The notes under the pieces: model-generated
Databases searched by the model: none
What the model saw: the letters and a program-made list of their open reading frames with translations, nothing else
Told to the model about the DNA's origin: nothing
Shown here: positions 26,006 through 34,826 of the stretch, piece by piece
Layout of the letters: the number at the start of each line of letters is the position of its first letter
Position numbering within the stretch: the first letter of the stretch is position 1
Assembly (NCBI GenBank): GCA_039105265.1
Contig: JAPFFF010000012.1
Span: forward strand, 4,526,001-4,590,000
Direction: 5' to 3'
Length of the DNA stretch: 64,000 bases
Origin: Tritrichomonas musculus
Taxonomy: Eukaryota; Parabasalia; Tritrichomonadida; Tritrichomonadidae
Translations under genes and position numbers: made by a program

Positions 26006-26242
26006 ATGAAAGGTCAACGATATGTACACAAGTCAAAGTGGAAAATAATTTGGGTTATTGACGATGATGGTTCTAGAAAACCGTTTCTTCTTGATGAAAA
26101 AGGTTCATTGGCATTGATGTATTTTCCAAAGAATGAAAATAGAAATCTTCGAAAAGAAATACAAAAAATATATCCCAAAAAAACACTTCATCCAATTGGA
26201 CCAATTCGATTTCATGATTTTAGAAATCAAGATAAAGGTTGA
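26006..26242 (+). CDS. Small protein, unknown function
   Basis: 78 residues starting with an ATG that abuts the preceding coding-like stretch. Basic, with aromatic residues (KSKWKIIWVIDDDGSRKPFL) suggesting a small beta-sheet fold. No family is recognised. Confidence 0.5.
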   Translation: MKGQRYVHKSKWKIIWVIDDDGSRKPFLLDEKGSLALMYFPKNENRNLRKEIQKIYPKKTLHPIGPIRFHDFRNQDKG

Positions 26243-26337
26243 AATATTGGCTTATTAATAATATTTGGATCTTTTCTTGGATTTAATAAGACTGCTGGTT
26301 TAGCACTAATTTTTTTATTAAAACTTCCAAATGCCAT
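26227..26337 (-). CDS. 36-residue minus-strand microprotein
   Basis: A short frame encoding a basic peptide that starts MAFGSFNKKISAKPAVLL. The MAFG...KK opening echoes the pVI-like minor capsid protein at 36694 (MAFGQWIKKIGK). The ATG is preceded on the minus strand by GTCATTTTTTTTTAAAAA, a plausible Inr. It overlaps the preceding gene's 3' end by 16 bp in convergent orientation. A proline- and lysine-rich peptide of this size would fit an adenovirus-X-like core peptide. It is small enough that chance cannot be excluded. Confidence 0.4.
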   Translation of the reverse strand: MAFGSFNKKISAKPAVLLNPRKDPNIINKPIFQPLS

Positions 26338-26361
26338 TCTTTTTATTTATTTTTAAAAAAA

Positions 26362-26628
26362 ATGACTTTATCATTACCAAAAGCTTTAAAGGACGATAGA
26401 CAAGAATTAAGACATTTATTTAGTGAAATCAAAAGTGAATTATTTGATACATTTATGAATACAGATAGTTTTACTGAATCTTGTGAATGTATGAATATTT
26501 CTAAAAATATAAGTGTTATAGAAAAAGAAATAGAAACAGATTTTAATGAACTTGAAGATATTATATTTAGGATGAAACAAACATTAGATCGCACATTAGT
26601 CATCAAAAAGTATTTTCAAATTTCATAA
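26362..26628 (+). CDS. Small helical protein, unknown function
   Basis: 88 residues, helical with heptad-like spacing in the second half (EKEIETDFNELEDIIFRMKQ). Two Cys residues lie near position 43. It opens the last plus-strand group before the long minus-strand structural genes. Confidence 0.6.
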   Translation: MTLSLPKALKDDRQELRHLFSEIKSELFDTFMNTDSFTESCECMNISKNISVIEKEIETDFNELEDIIFRMKQTLDRTLVIKKYFQIS

Positions 26629-26648
26629 ATTTTTTCAGAAACTCAAAA

Positions 26649-27182
26649 ATGATTAAGAAAAGAGCAGCGAATGCAGGAGTAAATGCTAATATTTCGTTAG
26701 AGCCTTCAGCAGCTAGTCAAAGTACAAACAACTTAACAAATAATATAATAATTAATAAAAGAGATGATGGGAAAGAAGATATTGTTATAACTCGTGAAAT
26801 TGAATTACCTGATATCAAAAATAATGAAATTGAAAAAGATGTTAAATATTTAATTTTAGAAACATATGCAAAAATATTATTAGATCAAGATAAAGCTTTA
26901 ATTTCGAATTTAATATCTAAAAATTGTATTATTATACCAATTGCAAGTTTACAAGAAATAATCAAAACAATATTAGGTAAAAATTGTTCATCTGTAGAAA
27001 TTTATATTGATGAAGATATTAAATGTTGTGCATCTAAAGCATCACCTATTCGAAAAATTGAAGCAATAAAAATAATTAATGAAGATGGTGAAATGGTAAC
27101 AGATTTCAAACAAGTTTATAACAAAGAATTTAATGATTTAGTTAATGTTTATCATCTTTGTTTGAAATATGTTGTTGTATAA
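26649..27182 (+). CDS. Protein of unknown function
   Basis: 177 residues. A Ser/Asn-rich N-terminal 45 residues is followed by a compact alpha/beta region with strands (CIIIPIASL, SSVEIYIDEDI, IEAIKIINEDGE) and a C-terminal helix. It is convergent with the fibre-like gene at 27204. No family is recognised. Confidence 0.7.
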   Translation: MIKKRAANAGVNANISLEPSAASQSTNNLTNNIIINKRDDGKEDIVITREIELPDIKNNEIEKDVKYLILETYAKILLDQDKALISNLISKNCIIIPIASLQEIIKTILGKNCSSVEIYIDEDIKCCASKASPIRKIEAIKIINEDGEMVTDFKQVYNKEFNDLVNVYHLCLKYVVV

Positions 27183-27203
27183 GAGAGATTTCAAATATTT
27201 TTT

Positions 27204-30200
27204 TTACAAATCTGGAAATTCAATTTTATTTTCGATGACTTGTAATGTTGTATCTTCAACAACACAATTGATTCCTTTTACGTGATTCAACTTCAAATAA
27301 TAAGGAAATGGATGATTCAAATTATCAGTATAATAAATGACTTCTATCGTATAATGACTTGAACTATCATAAGTAACAACTGTCCAAGTTCCATTCTCAT
27401 TTCGTAATCCAATTCGTCCATCAGGCAGATCCTCGAAATAAACAGCAAGGTTCAAAAATCCACTATTTGCAATTTCTTTTTGAAAATGAATGAAAGTATA
27501 TGTATCAAATTCTTCTTGAGTGTAATCATCATCAGTTATTAATCGATGTTCAGTCACTATCTTACAATTCGCTATAGCGGTCTTTAATGCAGCATTCTCT
27601 TGCTGTAGATTTGATATCTGACTGTTCATTGTTACGATTTTAGTAACATTTTCACCTACTAACTTGGCTAGATCTTGATGAGATTTAATATAATTATTTA
27701 ATTTTGTCTTCAGTTCATCATTTTCACTTTTCAATGCATAATTGGTCAAATCAACAGGTTCAGGAATTTCACTTTTCAATGCTATTTTATCTTGCTTCAA
27801 TATTTTTTCCGCTAATATTAATTTGGTATCAAAAGAGTCTTCCCCATTATCGATGTAAAAGCATTGACCAAATCTATCGCTTTTATAATAGGTCAAGTTA
27901 TAGGTTGTTCCATCAATTTCAACATCGACATTAACTCCATCTTCAGTAATAACACCATCATAATCAAACAAATAATCAAACTCTTTTACAAAGCCATCGT
28001 TATTTGATATTGTTCCAACAAGGTGAATTCCACTAGTCAATTTTATTTTGACTTCCCACGATCCTGAATTATCTTGTACGTTTTCAAAAGGCACATCGAC
28101 TGCATCTTTATATATCAAATCATTTTTGCTTCGATATTTTGCATCTGCTTCTTCTTTCGTATATAATTCTTCAATATTTGGTTTCTTAGCTAATTCTTGT
28201 TGAATAGTTTCTAAAGCAGTATTTACTTCGTCAGTTGTTGGATATTCAAGACTAAACATTGCAACATCATTTTGATGACTATTTACTGCTAATGCATTTA
28301 TTTTTTCATCTAAAGCTTCAATATCAGATAAATAAGCAATATCAGCTGGAGTTTTCTCAACTAAAAGTCTCATAAATGTATTGTTTTCAATGATACATCC
28401 AGCAATCTTATAGTCAGTATTTTCTCCTGTTATAATTATATTTTTATCAATTTTACTAATATTAGATAAATATTTTGTACGATATTCTTCCGATTTTGGA
28501 AGACCTTCAATTGTGATGCTATCTATTGTTGTTGTTGTATCAACTCCTTTATAATCAGTTATTGTACCTTGTTCAATTTTGATATATAATCGTTTTTGAC
28601 CTTCAGATGTGAATAATTTAAATACACAAATACCATTTTTTAATTCATCTTCTGCTTGAAATAAAACTGCAGCTTGTTCATCTTGATAATAAGTAACAAT
28701 ATCAATTGTATCCATTCTTGTTAGTTCACTTCTGGAAATATAATCACTTTCAATTTCTTCAATTTTATCTACAATTTTCAATAATGGTTTCTTCATTGAA
28801 TCTCTAAATGAATAAGTTAATAATTTTGCACCCCCAACAGTCATAATCATTTCTTCTTCTTTTTCATCAAATACTGGAATTTCTGTTGGACCTGATTCAC
28901 ACCAATTTCGAACACTATTTAATGATACTCCAATACTTCTTGATAAATCAGGTAATTCCATTTCTTGACGAGATTGAACAAATTGTTTCCATAAACCAGA
29001 TACACAACTAGTAATTTTTTCTGCACCAAATATTAGACCATTTGCACTAAAAGCTAACATTCCTGCAACCATTTGAATTTTTTGTTTTAATCTAATTTTG
29101 TCAATATCAGCTTCTAATTTTTCAGTAATTTGTTCAGTTAATGCCATTCTTGATTTCAAACCTTCAACTGATTTATCTAAATTATCAACATCAACAGAAA
29201 CAACATCAACTGTGTTCGAAACTAAATTCAAATCTGATCTCATTGTTGTAATATTGTCTGCTGTAATAATTTTTGATGAAGTTATGTTGTAATCAGTATA
29301 TAAAGTAGTTGCTGCATTTGGATTTGGACTCACTTCATAATATTGTTGATTAATTATATATTCAAATGGATTAGTATTTTTATCCCAATTAATTTCTTCA
29401 ATTGGATCTACTAAATCTTTAAATAAATAAATTGCAATATCTTGATTGTTAACTCCAAATTGACCAAATTCATGACAATTTAATTTCTCAATTGTATCCA
29501 AATCACCTCTGAGACTAAAATAATTTTTATCATAATCACCTTTTCCAGTATACAAATTCGATGGGTAAAAACTTAATCTATTCCATTCTTTGGTAAATGA
29601 GAGTTTCAAATCTAAATATACTCGATCCCAATTATCAAATTGTAAATTGTCTTTTACTTCGGTATATTTATTAATATAAGCTCGAATTACACAACAATCA
29701 TATCTTAGATTTCCTTCTGTCCATCCAACAGGAAGATATTCTCTTACAAAGGTCAAACCTTTTTCACCTCCATCAATTTCAGTACCATCTTTTAATAATA
29801 TTTTTGTTTGAACATCAGAATCTTGAAAAAGTTTTTCAATTGGATTTTCAGATTCACCCCAAGTATAATCCCATCTTTTATGAACTGCATAAGTATTCCA
29901 TTTTGATCTTCTCATCATTATTTCTGCTCCATCTCTTTCTTGATATTTTGTTTCACCTTTCCCTGGAACTTGTAAATTACGTTTATTAATAATTTTTCCT
30001 GTGATATGACCTTGAACATTCAAACCACTCCATTTTTCACCATCATAGGTTAAACTCCATTGATTTCCAAAACAATAATCTTTGAATTCAAATTTTAAAC
30101 CAGTTGGAATTTGATAATCAGTTGGAATTTTGAAAACCATTTTATAACAATCTTTGAAATTTGATTTTTCATCGGTTACTGAATTTCTATCAAAAATTTG

Positions 30201-30791
30201 TTCTTCAGTGATTATACTTGGTTTGTATAAATATAAGTTATCAGATTCATGTAATTTCAAACTATTTCTAGAATCTATGATATCACATTTGATGGAAGGT
30301 AATGTTGATTTCAAATGATTTAAAGGTAATTGATAAATAATACTAATTTCACCATTAATGTACAAAGATTTCAAATCAAGACTTAAATTCTTATCAACTT
30401 TTATGTATGGAGTTGTTGATGTTTCTTCAGTAATTGTCACTTTTTTATCTTCAGCAGCTGTTACACATGGACATACGAAATTTTTATTCAAAACATAAAT
30501 TGATAATTGATAAATATATTTTCCTTCACTATCTAAGAAAACATTCTTTCTCAAATTGATTTTAAATACTTCTGTCTTATCATCGATTTGTAATAGTTTT
30601 GTTATATCATCATCATTCATTTGTATATTTAATTTTTCATCTTCAACCGTTAATGCATCTCTAGTAACATGATAATCAGAAAAACCTTCAACAGTTTCAA
30701 ACTCATTCGATTTTGATGTTAACAATTGAGAACCTAAATATGTTTTACCATCTACTTTAAATTGAATATCGCCTTTAAATTTAGTCAGCAT
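27204..30791 (-). CDS. Large fibre/spike-like structural protein
   Basis: 1,195 residues. The first ~500 residues are beta-rich, with Trp/Tyr-rich strands. A coiled coil (about 540-570) is followed by a hydrophobic stretch (QMVAGMLAFSANGLIFGAEK). More beta-rich segments follow, separated by further coiled coils (LSDIEALDEKINALAV; LNNYIKSHQDLAKL...QISNLQQENAALK). The end is a ~90-residue beta-rich terminal domain. Alternating shafts and beta domains are typical of viral fibres and tail spikes, which are usually trimers. It sits next to a second such gene and the capsid genes, supporting a virion surface role. No specific family is recognised. Confidence 0.7.
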   Translation of the reverse strand: MLTKFKGDIQFKVDGKTYLGSQLLTSKSNEFETVEGFSDYHVTRDALTVEDEKLNIQMNDDDITKLLQIDDKTEVFKINLRKNVFLDSEGKYIYQLSIYVLNKNFVCPCVTAAEDKKVTITEETSTTPYIKVDKNLSLDLKSLYINGEISIIYQLPLNHLKSTLPSIKCDIIDSRNSLKLHESDNLYLYKPSIITEEQIFDRNSVTDEKSNFKDCYKMVFKIPTDYQIPTGLKFEFKDYCFGNQWSLTYDGEKWSGLNVQGHITGKIINKRNLQVPGKGETKYQERDGAEIMMRRSKWNTYAVHKRWDYTWGESENPIEKLFQDSDVQTKILLKDGTEIDGGEKGLTFVREYLPVGWTEGNLRYDCCVIRAYINKYTEVKDNLQFDNWDRVYLDLKLSFTKEWNRLSFYPSNLYTGKGDYDKNYFSLRGDLDTIEKLNCHEFGQFGVNNQDIAIYLFKDLVDPIEEINWDKNTNPFEYIINQQYYEVSPNPNAATTLYTDYNITSSKIITADNITTMRSDLNLVSNTVDVVSVDVDNLDKSVEGLKSRMALTEQITEKLEADIDKIRLKQKIQMVAGMLAFSANGLIFGAEKITSCVSGLWKQFVQSRQEMELPDLSRSIGVSLNSVRNWCESGPTEIPVFDEKEEEMIMTVGGAKLLTYSFRDSMKKPLLKIVDKIEEIESDYISRSELTRMDTIDIVTYYQDEQAAVLFQAEDELKNGICVFKLFTSEGQKRLYIKIEQGTITDYKGVDTTTTIDSITIEGLPKSEEYRTKYLSNISKIDKNIIITGENTDYKIAGCIIENNTFMRLLVEKTPADIAYLSDIEALDEKINALAVNSHQNDVAMFSLEYPTTDEVNTALETIQQELAKKPNIEELYTKEEADAKYRSKNDLIYKDAVDVPFENVQDNSGSWEVKIKLTSGIHLVGTISNNDGFVKEFDYLFDYDGVITEDGVNVDVEIDGTTYNLTYYKSDRFGQCFYIDNGEDSFDTKLILAEKILKQDKIALKSEIPEPVDLTNYALKSENDELKTKLNNYIKSHQDLAKLVGENVTKIVTMNSQISNLQQENAALKTAIANCKIVTEHRLITDDDYTQEEFDTYTFIHFQKEIANSGFLNLAVYFEDLPDGRIGLRNENGTWTVVTYDSSSHYTIEVIYYTDNLNHPFPYYLKLNHVKGINCVVEDTTLQVIENKIEFPDL

Positions 30792-30820
30792 TTTTTTTAC
30801 ATTTGCAACAAAAATAAGAT

Positions 30821-32410
30821 TTACTCAATTGTGGAACATTTTTCTTCTAATAATTGAATTATACTATCATAATATTTATCACATTCAATATTTTTAGTTT
30901 TATCTTCTAAGATCTTAATTCGATTCTCGGTTGTCAAATTTTCAAACGTTAGATCAGTTTCAATATTTTTACATTTTCGTTCCAAAGCAGTTAATTTGTC
31001 ATCTGATACTGTTCCACTACCTCCACATTGACATTGATTCTCTTCTAATCGAGATAAATCTTCTGAAAGACCAGCACAAAATGACCAAATCTCTTTGATT
31101 CCTTGATTTAACCATTTTAATTGATCTAGTTCTTCGTCTTGCCATTTCTTTAATTTTTCTTCAAATGTTAATACAACTGGTTTTTCCTCTTCTTCGTCAT
31201 TTAATGCCAATGTTTGAGCTTGATTATTTATGACAAAACCTTCTTTATTTCGATATACTTGACTCTCAGTAGTATCAGCAGAAAATATATTTCCAATTTT
31301 TTCTATATTTTCTTCAATATCAGAAATACGATCATTATTTTCAAACAATTTATCAATTGATGATTTCCAAGTTTCAAAATCTTTTTGTAAATAATTTTCA
31401 AGATCTTCTTCTGTCATTTCACCAAAATTTAATTCTTTATTTTCATCATCATCATTTGATAATAATTTTGGTTGAGGAGGTTCCAAACCTTTTATTTTTT
31501 CCATCAGATATTGTTCTTTCTCAATCATTTTGTCAATTAAATTTTTCATTATACATTGCAGCACATGAAATGAAGCAAAGATTTCTGTCCCGTCTTTGTC
31601 TGTTGTTTTGAAACGAACATCATGAGGAAAATAAATTGGAGAATCATATTCCATATATTTTCCAAGATTAACAATTTCATTCTTTGAATTCGTATATGAT
31701 ATATTCTTTTCTGAAAATAATGTTACGATTGGAACAATCTCGGAGCAGAGAGTTGCTTTTATTGTCTTTGATTGATGATTGTAACCAATCAGACCAAATT
31801 CTTCCTTTGCATTTCCATCAGTATTTAAATGTTGTGTTTTATTTTGTAATTCAGTAATTTGATTATTTATTTTTTCGGCTGATGTTTTTTTTGTGTTATC
31901 AATCCACATTTCAAAACCAGCTTTTGCATTTCCATAACTATTCAATTTCGATACTTGATTTCCAAGGTCATCTGTCCTCAATACACCTCTTTTGATGGTA
32001 TCTTTATTCTGATCATTCGTTTGTCGAAATTTTATTGTTAAATTTTCTACTGTTCCTCCATCTTTCACAACATAATCACTTAAATCAAGAGTTTTATATT
32101 GTCTCACAAAATCAACAATCTCACCTGCTTCCATTTTTTCTGTTTGTGATCCATAAATTTGGAAATCAGCAAGAGCACTTCCATCATCATTTAATTTTGA
32201 TAATTTTCCTCCGAGATCATCTGTCGTCATTGTTCCTGTTCTCTTTCCATTCAATTTTTCGTCTTCGTTTTTTGCATAATGTATTGTTAAATTTGTCGCT
32301 TCACCATTTTCTTTCAAAACAAATTTACTCGTATCAACTGTTTCACCTCCTCCTCCACCTCCTACTTTTGCAAAATTTTCAAAATCAGTTTCGGTCCAAA
32401 CACCTGTCAT
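30821..32410 (-). CDS. Fibre-like structural protein with repeated TDDLG units
   Basis: 529 residues from the ATG at 32410. The open frame extends 13 codons further without ATG. The N-terminal half has repeated units of the form GTMTTDDLGGKLSKLNDDGS / GVLRTDDLGNQVSKLNSYGN, each with a flanking NLTI strand, as in phage-type fibre shafts. The rest alternates coiled coils and linkers and ends in a coiled coil. A Gly run (KVGGGGGGETVD) near residue 20 suggests a hinge. It is in line with the fibre-like and capsid genes on the minus strand. Confidence 0.7.
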   Translation of the reverse strand: MTGVWTETDFENFAKVGGGGGGETVDTSKFVLKENGEATNLTIHYAKNEDEKLNGKRTGTMTTDDLGGKLSKLNDDGSALADFQIYGSQTEKMEAGEIVDFVRQYKTLDLSDYVVKDGGTVENLTIKFRQTNDQNKDTIKRGVLRTDDLGNQVSKLNSYGNAKAGFEMWIDNTKKTSAEKINNQITELQNKTQHLNTDGNAKEEFGLIGYNHQSKTIKATLCSEIVPIVTLFSEKNISYTNSKNEIVNLGKYMEYDSPIYFPHDVRFKTTDKDGTEIFASFHVLQCIMKNLIDKMIEKEQYLMEKIKGLEPPQPKLLSNDDDENKELNFGEMTEEDLENYLQKDFETWKSSIDKLFENNDRISDIEENIEKIGNIFSADTTESQVYRNKEGFVINNQAQTLALNDEEEEKPVVLTFEEKLKKWQDEELDQLKWLNQGIKEIWSFCAGLSEDLSRLEENQCQCGGSGTVSDDKLTALERKCKNIETDLTFENLTTENRIKILEDKTKNIECDKYYDSIIQLLEEKCSTIE

Positions 32411-32445
32411 TAAATTTTTATTTTCGCACCAAAAATAAAATTGAT

Positions 32446-32931
32446 TCAATATTCTAATTTCAAGAACATAATGAAATAATCAGGAACTATTATTTGTCTT
32501 GTTTGAGTGTCTTTAAACCAAACCATAAAACCTTGTCTCATATCAGAGTCTATTAAATATTTCCTATTATCATCAGGAACTTGTAAATTAGCAACATAAA
32601 CTAAACTATCACAATAATTATTTCTTGGTACAAAACTTGCATGAACTGTATAATTTGATGCAGTATGATTGTTGACTACACAATAACAATATTGAAATAT
32701 AATATAACGTTCTTGACCATTAATTGGAGTATGAAATTCTGATGGAAATTTATAAACAAATCTATCTTTTTCCAAATAAAAATTATCAACAGTCAAACAG
32801 TCAGATAATTTTTGTTCTTTCTGTTGTGTGCTTGTTAATTTCCAACCTTGTACAGGATAATATGTTTTATGTATTTTCAATGGTTGAATATCTAATTTTG
32901 GATCATAATTATAAGAAATAAAGGTAGACAT
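32446..32931 (-). CDS. Small beta-rich capsid-associated protein, penton candidate
   Basis: 161 residues, rich in aromatic and beta-branched residues with little predicted helix (RYIIFQYCYCVVNNHTASNY, QGFMVWFKDTQTRQIIVP). The size and the position between the fibre genes and the major capsid protein genes suit a single-jelly-roll penton or other minor capsid component. I cannot see a diagnostic motif, so this is inference from composition and context. Confidence 0.5.
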   Translation of the reverse strand: MSTFISYNYDPKLDIQPLKIHKTYYPVQGWKLTSTQQKEQKLSDCLTVDNFYLEKDRFVYKFPSEFHTPINGQERYIIFQYCYCVVNNHTASNYTVHASFVPRNNYCDSLVYVANLQVPDDNRKYLIDSDMRQGFMVWFKDTQTRQIIVPDYFIMFLKLEY

Positions 32932-32959
32932 TTTTTTCTAATCAAATAAAATCTTTTGT

Positions 32960-34795
32960 TTATTGATAACCATTTGGAACACCTTCATCATGATATTGTA
33001 CTCCATCTTGTGTAGACCATGTCCAATAAGTATCTGAACAAATCCACATTTCTGGAAAGATCGGATTTGAGTCATCAATTCCTAATGGATATAAATAGGA
33101 ATTCATGACTGACAACTCATGTTGGAAAGCGTTGTCAGCCAAAAAACGAACTGTTACTTCATGATTATTTGTATCAACACCATCAAACACATAACCAGAA
33201 TTACCTCTCTCTAATTGGAAGTTGATTCCGAAATTCGTATCATCTCTTTGACTTGAATAATGTGGCTTTTTCATTGGATGGTCAAGATCGTTCAGAGATT
33301 CGGAAATTGATTCTAAATATTCTGGTGTTGCTTCTATTCCATCCAATTCATTTGCCATTAATTGATATTGAACAAATCTACCATCCCATGTATTTTCAAA
33401 TTCACGGTTTGGATAAATTTTCTTATCTATAATTAGTCTAACATGAGTACACATAATATTTCGATAAACGGTAAAATCATATGGAGTAATTGGAAACATC
33501 ATTGTAATATTTGTTGCATTCTTTAATGGCATTGATTTTGAAATATTGATTCCATTTGCTTTCACAAGTTGATCAAATATTACTCTTGTCATTTCTTGAG
33601 CAGGAATTATAATTGGTTCTTGGAATGTTGACATCAAACTTTCATAACAAGCAGGTTTCAATCCAAATCCAAACAAATTACTTCTTCCTTCTCTTATTTT
33701 GAAATTTTTGGTATTGACAGAGAGCGTGTTCAACGTCACTTTCGCTGAGATTCCTGAGGTTTGAGGTGTAAAAGAAGTTGTTTTGTCTTTGACAACTGAT
33801 TTCGGATCAAATGTCATTGAGGTCAAACAAACAAATTCCGATTCTGGAGTAAATTTGTCAGATTGCTTTATTGGTTTAAATGATGAAACAATTCTCCCTC
33901 TTTGACCAATTTGATGAAATCGATTTTCTAAAGGAATTATAGGGCAATTGTATTCAAATAAGTATTGATCAACTCTTTTCCTCATTCTTTTTGCAACATT
34001 CTCTGGTGGAATTTGACACCAAACTAAACCATCTAACGAAAATCGTACTTCTTCTTCAATTTCGCCTAAGAGTCTATTTGGATATAATCTCCAAGCTTGT
34101 AAAACTAATTGATCTGTAAATGGTATTATTAATTCTAATTCAATATGAACCAATTTTTGAGTTTGATCATCTTCCCAGCAAAGAGAACTGATTGGAATAT
34201 AAACACCACAAACATTTGGTGACATATTAATAACATTTTCCCATAATGAATGAGAATGGGGTGAATTTATTTTTGATTCACGAGATCGAATTGAATTATA
34301 TGCAAAAGATTCTCTAATCATTTCTGTTTGATGATAATTTTGAATAAGTTTTCCATCAACATAGAATTTTGCTTCGGATATGATTTCTACAGCATCTTTG
34401 AAACCAATGAAGATTTGATTTATATGAGCAGCATCATTCTCAATTTCCTCAAAAATGTCTTCTTCTTCTTCCTCATCTTCACCAACTTTGACTATATCGA
34501 AATAATTCTCTTTTGGAAAATAATCATTAAATCCAATATCAAATTCTACAATCATGTTGATAAAACTTTTTTCTATTTGAGTAATTGTATGATTATTATG
34601 AGTTAATGAAATTCTTGTTCTTTCTGATAATTTTTCAATGGGAATATCTTTGTCATGAAATTCTTCTGAAAATGATGAAAACGAATTATCTCCTCCATTT
34701 TTTGCTACCAAATTTCTTAAATGATCATTGAAAAAGTTTAATATGTCACCTTCATCATTTCCAAAGTTTCTAAATTGAGCGTTTTGATAAGTCAT
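32960..34795 (-). CDS. MCP: Major capsid protein, double jelly-roll (paralogue 1)
   Basis: 611 residues from the ATG at 34795, whose first residues MTYQNAQF match the paralogue's start. The open frame extends 26 codons further into the neighbouring gene. Shared landmarks with the 34827-36617 protein are GNDEGDILNFFN near the start, VDGKLIQNYHQTEMIRESFA, SHSLWENVINMSPNVCGVYI, QLVLQAWRLYPNRLLGEIEE, LVWCQIPPENV, LKNATNITMMFP, VQYQLMANELDG and NFQLERGNSGYVFDGVDTN. Length and beta-rich pattern fit the Polinton major capsid protein, which assembles as pseudo-hexameric trimers. It ends with an aromatic segment (EMWICSDTYWTWSTQDGVQY). Confidence 0.85.
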   Translation of the reverse strand: MTYQNAQFRNFGNDEGDILNFFNDHLRNLVAKNGGDNSFSSFSEEFHDKDIPIEKLSERTRISLTHNNHTITQIEKSFINMIVEFDIGFNDYFPKENYFDIVKVGEDEEEEEDIFEEIENDAAHINQIFIGFKDAVEIISEAKFYVDGKLIQNYHQTEMIRESFAYNSIRSRESKINSPHSHSLWENVINMSPNVCGVYIPISSLCWEDDQTQKLVHIELELIIPFTDQLVLQAWRLYPNRLLGEIEEEVRFSLDGLVWCQIPPENVAKRMRKRVDQYLFEYNCPIIPLENRFHQIGQRGRIVSSFKPIKQSDKFTPESEFVCLTSMTFDPKSVVKDKTTSFTPQTSGISAKVTLNTLSVNTKNFKIREGRSNLFGFGLKPACYESLMSTFQEPIIIPAQEMTRVIFDQLVKANGINISKSMPLKNATNITMMFPITPYDFTVYRNIMCTHVRLIIDKKIYPNREFENTWDGRFVQYQLMANELDGIEATPEYLESISESLNDLDHPMKKPHYSSQRDDTNFGINFQLERGNSGYVFDGVDTNNHEVTVRFLADNAFQHELSVMNSYLYPLGIDDSNPIFPEMWICSDTYWTWSTQDGVQYHDEGVPNGYQ

Positions 34796-34826
34796 TTGTT
34801 CTTGCAAAAAAAAATTAGATCTTATC

